Shown: positions 61,003-64,000 of the stretch, piece after piece
Layout: each line of letters starts with the position of its first letter
Position numbering within the stretch: the stretch's first letter is position 1
NCBI RefSeq assembly: GCF_900099685.1
Contig: NZ_FNDW01000009.1
Span: forward strand, 1-64,000
Length of the DNA: 64,000 nt
Source: Chryseobacterium taeanense
GTDB taxonomy: Bacteria > Bacteroidota > Bacteroidia > Flavobacteriales > Weeksellaceae
Direction: 5' to 3'
The notes under the pieces: model-generated
Databases searched by the model: none
Seen by the model: the letters and a program-made list of their open reading frames with translations, nothing else
What the model was told of the DNA's origin: nothing
Position numbers and translations under genes: made by a program

Positions 61003-64000
61003 ATGGATAAATACCCTGTTCCGGATAATGAATATGGACGAATTAATAAACTCAAGTTTTTTGATCTTTTACAGTTGGAGAAAGATCCGCAGCTAGATAT
61101 TTTCGCAGAAACAGCGTGCCTTATTGCCGATTGCCCGGCCTCTCTTATTGGTATTATGGAAAGCGATACGCAGGTTATCCAAAGTTGTATAGGCCTTGCA
61201 TTTGATTCTGTAGACAGAAAAAGCACTTTATGCCAATATTCCATTGCAAGTGGCGAGGTTGTCATCATCAATGATACATTATTAGATGAAAGATCATCTG
61301 ACAATCCTCTGATATTAGAAGGTGGAATTCGCTTTTATGCAGGAATCCCTCTTTTAGATGACGAAGGATTTGCATTAGGAACTCTGTGCGTGATTGACTT
61401 TAAGCCTAAAACATTAACAGAAAAACAGGTAACCGCTCTTCAAAAAATAGGAAGTGCAGTTACAAATATACTGACCGCAAAAAGGAACAATATTCAAGCT
61501 GAATATTTTCAGAAGACTTTCAATATTTCCAATAATTTAATTTGTGTCCTGGATAATAATTTTATGCTTAAGGATGCTAACCCTGCTTTCAAGAAAATTT
61601 TTAAGTTTAAAATAAATACCAATGATCAGAATTTTTTAAGGATATTGGGCGAAGATAATAGTGAATTGCAACTACTCATAAAAAATCTTCGTAATATTCA
61701 TGAGGAAGCTACATTTTCTACTTCCACGAAAATCAGTGATGGCACAGCGATTATAGTAGAGTGGTTTTTAAAGCAGAACCAAAACAACTCTGAGATTTTC
61801 TGTTTCGGTATCAATATTACCCAACAGATCAAAGAAAGGCAAAAACTTGAAAGTTCAGAGCGCCGCTTCAGAAGTTTTTTTGAAAACGCAATCGGATTAA
61901 TGAGTATGCATGATATGCAGGGAAATATACTTTCAGTTAATGAAAAAGGAAGAAAAATACTTCAATATTCGGCAGAAGAAGTAAGAAAATTGAATTTAAA
62001 AGATCTCATTCCTGAAAAAAACTGGCCTTTACTTGCAGAATATCTCGAAAGAATAAACACTAATCAGGAAGATCTCGGAACCATGATCCTAAAATCTAAG
62101 GAAGGAGAAGAAATGGTTTGGATGTATCATAATCTTGTAGAAACTGATAAAGAAGGAATGCCATATGTGGTAAGTACCGCTTTGAATGTAACGGAAAGGA
62201 TGTCTCTTGAAAAAGATTTGCTGTACACTAAAAAGATGCTAGAGCAGACGAGTGCTGTAGCTCAAGTAGGAGGTTGGGAGGTCAATCTTAAGGCCAATAC
62301 TGTTTTTTGGTCACAATCTACTAAAGAAATTCATAAAGTAGACAAAACATTTCAACCTGATTTTGAAAATGCATTAGGGTTTTACAGTACAGAAAGCAGA
62401 AAAAAAGTAAAATCATTATTTGAAACAGCTGTACAAAAAGGGATACCATATGATGAAGAATTACAGCTCATGCGTAATGATGGAGTGATGATATGGGTAA
62501 GGGTGAAGGGAATACCTGAATTTGAGGATGAGGTTTGTACAAGAGTATTTGGGATTATTCAGGATATTGATACCTTCAAAAATATATATGTCGAACTGGC
62601 TACGAAGGAAGCCATGCTACAGTCATTTATAACATACGTTCCTACTGCAGTAGCAATGTTGGATAATGACCTCAACTATCTTTCAGTAAGCAGCAGTTGG
62701 AAAAATGAGTTTCAGATGCATGATACAGAACTTATCGGAAAAAATATGTTTATCGTTTCGCCTAATGTACCCGATGAAAGAAAGAAAATATATAGAGATG
62801 CACTCGGAGGTAAAACTTACATAAATAGGAACATGGCTTTAGAAGTTCCTCATAAAGAAGGAATACAACATTATAATATTGTGGTAAGCCCCTGGTATAT
62901 ATCAGATAATGTGGTGGGGGGAGTTATTGTTTCTGCACAAAATATTACGGAGTCGGAAAAAATTAATGAAGAGCTTAAAAATGCAAAACAGATGGCAGAT
63001 ATTGCCAACAAAACCAAGTCTGAATTTTTAGCCAATATGAGTCATGAGATACGAACTCCGCTGAACGGTGTCATTGGGTTTTCTGATCTTCTGCTTCAAA
63101 CTCCGTTAAATGGGATACAAACACAGTATCTCAATTACATTAATGAGTCGGGTGAAAACCTTCTAGCTATTATTAATGACATCCTTGATTTCTCTAAAAT
63201 TGAATCAGGAAAAATGGAGCTTTTGATAGAAAAAGCCAATGTTTATGACATGGTGAGCCAGGTAATCAATGCAGTTCTTTATCAGTCTCAGAAAAAAAAC
63301 ATCGAACTTCTTTTAAATATTGAACCTGGGTTACCTAAAACAATCTGGCTTGATGAAACACGATTGAAGCAGATTTTGATCAACCTTCTTGGGAACGCTG
63401 TAAAATTTACAGAACAAGGTGAGATTGAGCTTAAAGTTAAAAAACTAAATAAAGACGATAAAAATATAAAATTGAGATTCTCAGTAAGAGATACAGGAAT
63501 TGGTATTCCTATAGAAAAACAGCAGCATATCTTTAATGCTTTCACTCAGGAAAACAGTTCTATCAGCAAGCGATATGGTGGAACAGGGCTCGGGCTTACC
63601 ATTTCAAATAACATTTTGAAATATATGGGAAGTAATCTTACTTTGGTAAGTGAACCTGAGAAAGGTTCTGTTTTCTATTTTGATATTGAGATTCCTTTTG
63701 AAATTTCTGACCAAAGCGAAGATGAAATACTGAAAATTAACAAGGTTCTAATTGTTGACGATAACGAAGCAAACAGGGTTATTCTTCAGCACATGCTTGC
63801 TTACAAGAATATAGATTCTAGACTGGCAGCCAACGGAATGGAAGCTCTTCAGATGCTTTTAGCCGGCGAGCGTTTTGATATTATTCTGGTAGATTACCAC
63901 ATGCCGATTATATCAGGTCTAGAAACAATTGAAAAAATAAAGCAGCTATTTAGTGAACAAAATGAGGCATCGCCTTTCGTTATTCTTCATACATCTTCTG
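61003..64000 (+). CDS. Hybrid sensor histidine kinase (GAF-PAS-HK-REC), cut by the window edge
   Basis: Open from ATG 61003 (MDKYPVPDNEYGRINKLKFF) for 999 codons to the right edge, with no stop. An N-terminal GAF domain covers about 20-165 (YAGIPLLDDEGFALGTLCVI). Three or four PAS/PAC segments follow, about 175-660 (for example FFENAIGLMSMHDMQGNILS). The HisKA domain has His681 in NMSHEIRTPLNG. The HATPase has NLLGNAVKFT, DTGIGI and GGTGLGL. The receiver has Asp919-Asp920 and the acceptor Asp964 (LVDYHMP). No membrane helix is seen, so it is a cytosolic sensor. The C-terminus (more receivers or Hpt) lies outside the window. Confidence 0.9.
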   Translation, partial: MDKYPVPDNEYGRINKLKFFDLLQLEKDPQLDIFAETACLIADCPASLIGIMESDTQVIQSCIGLAFDSVDRKSTLCQYSIASGEVVIINDTLLDERSSDNPLILEGGIRFYAGIPLLDDEGFALGTLCVIDFKPKTLTEKQVTALQKIGSAVTNILTAKRNNIQAEYFQKTFNISNNLICVLDNNFMLKDANPAFKKIFKFKINTNDQNFLRILGEDNSELQLLIKNLRNIHEEATFSTSTKISDGTAIIVEWFLKQNQNNSEIFCFGINITQQIKERQKLESSERRFRSFFENAIGLMSMHDMQGNILSVNEKGRKILQYSAEEVRKLNLKDLIPEKNWPLLAEYLERINTNQEDLGTMILKSKEGEEMVWMYHNLVETDKEGMPYVVSTALNVTERMSLEKDLLYTKKMLEQTSAVAQVGGWEVNLKANTVFWSQSTKEIHKVDKTFQPDFENALGFYSTESRKKVKSLFETAVQKGIPYDEELQLMRNDGVMIWVRVKGIPEFEDEVCTRVFGIIQDIDTFKNIYVELATKEAMLQSFITYVPTAVAMLDNDLNYLSVSSSWKNEFQMHDTELIGKNMFIVSPNVPDERKKIYRDALGGKTYINRNMALEVPHKEGIQHYNIVVSPWYISDNVVGGVIVSAQNITESEKINEELKNAKQMADIANKTKSEFLANMSHEIRTPLNGVIGFSDLLLQTPLNGIQTQYLNYINESGENLLAIINDILDFSKIESGKMELLIEKANVYDMVSQVINAVLYQSQKKNIELLLNIEPGLPKTIWLDETRLKQILINLLGNAVKFTEQGEIELKVKKLNKDDKNIKLRFSVRDTGIGIPIEKQQHIFNAFTQENSSISKRYGGTGLGLTISNNILKYMGSNLTLVSEPEKGSVFYFDIEIPFEISDQSEDEILKINKVLIVDDNEANRVILQHMLAYKNIDSRLAANGMEALQMLLAGERFDIILVDYHMPIISGLETIEKIKQLFSEQNEASPFVILHTSS

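Noticed and set aside
1-64000. CRISPR arrays, rRNA genes and intact insertion sequences
   Set aside because: No regularly spaced repeats, rRNA-like stretches or intact transposase genes with terminal inverted repeats were seen.

Overview
The window looks like a chromosomal segment of a Chryseobacterium-like flavobacterium (Bacteroidota, Weeksellaceae type). The basis is the A+T-rich DNA, signal peptides that end in AQ, few Shine-Dalgarno sequences, TAnnTTTG-type promoter elements, a GldA-like ABC ATPase, an OmpA protein with thrombospondin type-3 repeats, DUF6268 and DUF2147 proteins, and a GT4/GH130 pair. No rRNA, complete tRNA, CRISPR array or intact insertion sequence was seen. The genus is an inference.

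Layout. 0.1-10.7 kb is ordinary chromosome: a GH3 glucosidase with a PA14 insert, dihydrolipoyl dehydrogenase, a patatin-like protein, a GldA-like ABC ATPase, an OmpA-family porin, an LPS-kinase-like protein and a MerC-domain protein with a likely Zur/Fur-type operator. 10.9-27.7 kb is one minus-strand operon of five genes, visibly richer in G+C than its surroundings. In transcription order it holds two small paralogous beta-rich proteins, a 1217-residue protein of unknown type, a leaderless DNase I-fold (EEP) enzyme and a 3633-residue giant with LysM-like repeats. This is the best candidate for an undescribed system. 28-31.3 kb holds an ArsB-type permease, a Crp/Fnr regulator, a CPBP protease homologue and an NTF2-like lipoprotein.

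31.5-39.5 kb is a co-oriented set that looks like a complete MacAB-TolC-style exporter (DUF2147 protein, TolC, HlyD-type adaptor, FtsX permease, two tiny membrane proteins, ATPase). It is followed by a DUF6268 outer membrane protein broken by one in-frame TGA, and then a LytS/LytTR two-component pair. 39.6-44.9 kb has a berberine-bridge-type flavin oxidase, a quinone reductase, an AlkD-like protein, and an aldo/keto reductase with an AraC regulator.

45-60.4 kb is more mosaic and is bracketed by two near-identical direct repeats of about 159 bp. Inside are a fatty-acid desaturase, a glycan cluster (GT4 fused to an alpha/alpha-barrel, GH130, unknown 267-residue protein) with stress-type small genes (CsbD-like, a 43-residue charged protein, two 89-residue paralogues), a Ca2+/H+ antiporter, and an Rhs-core remnant beside an immunity-like gene. 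The last part is a TetR-ABC1 kinase-DUF2256-TIGR03643-SDR-MarR operon divergent from ribA. That operon resembles the photolyase-associated cluster of flavobacteria, but it lacks the photolyase here and DUF2256 carries a TAG. The window ends inside a hybrid sensor kinase gene (61,003 to beyond 64,000).
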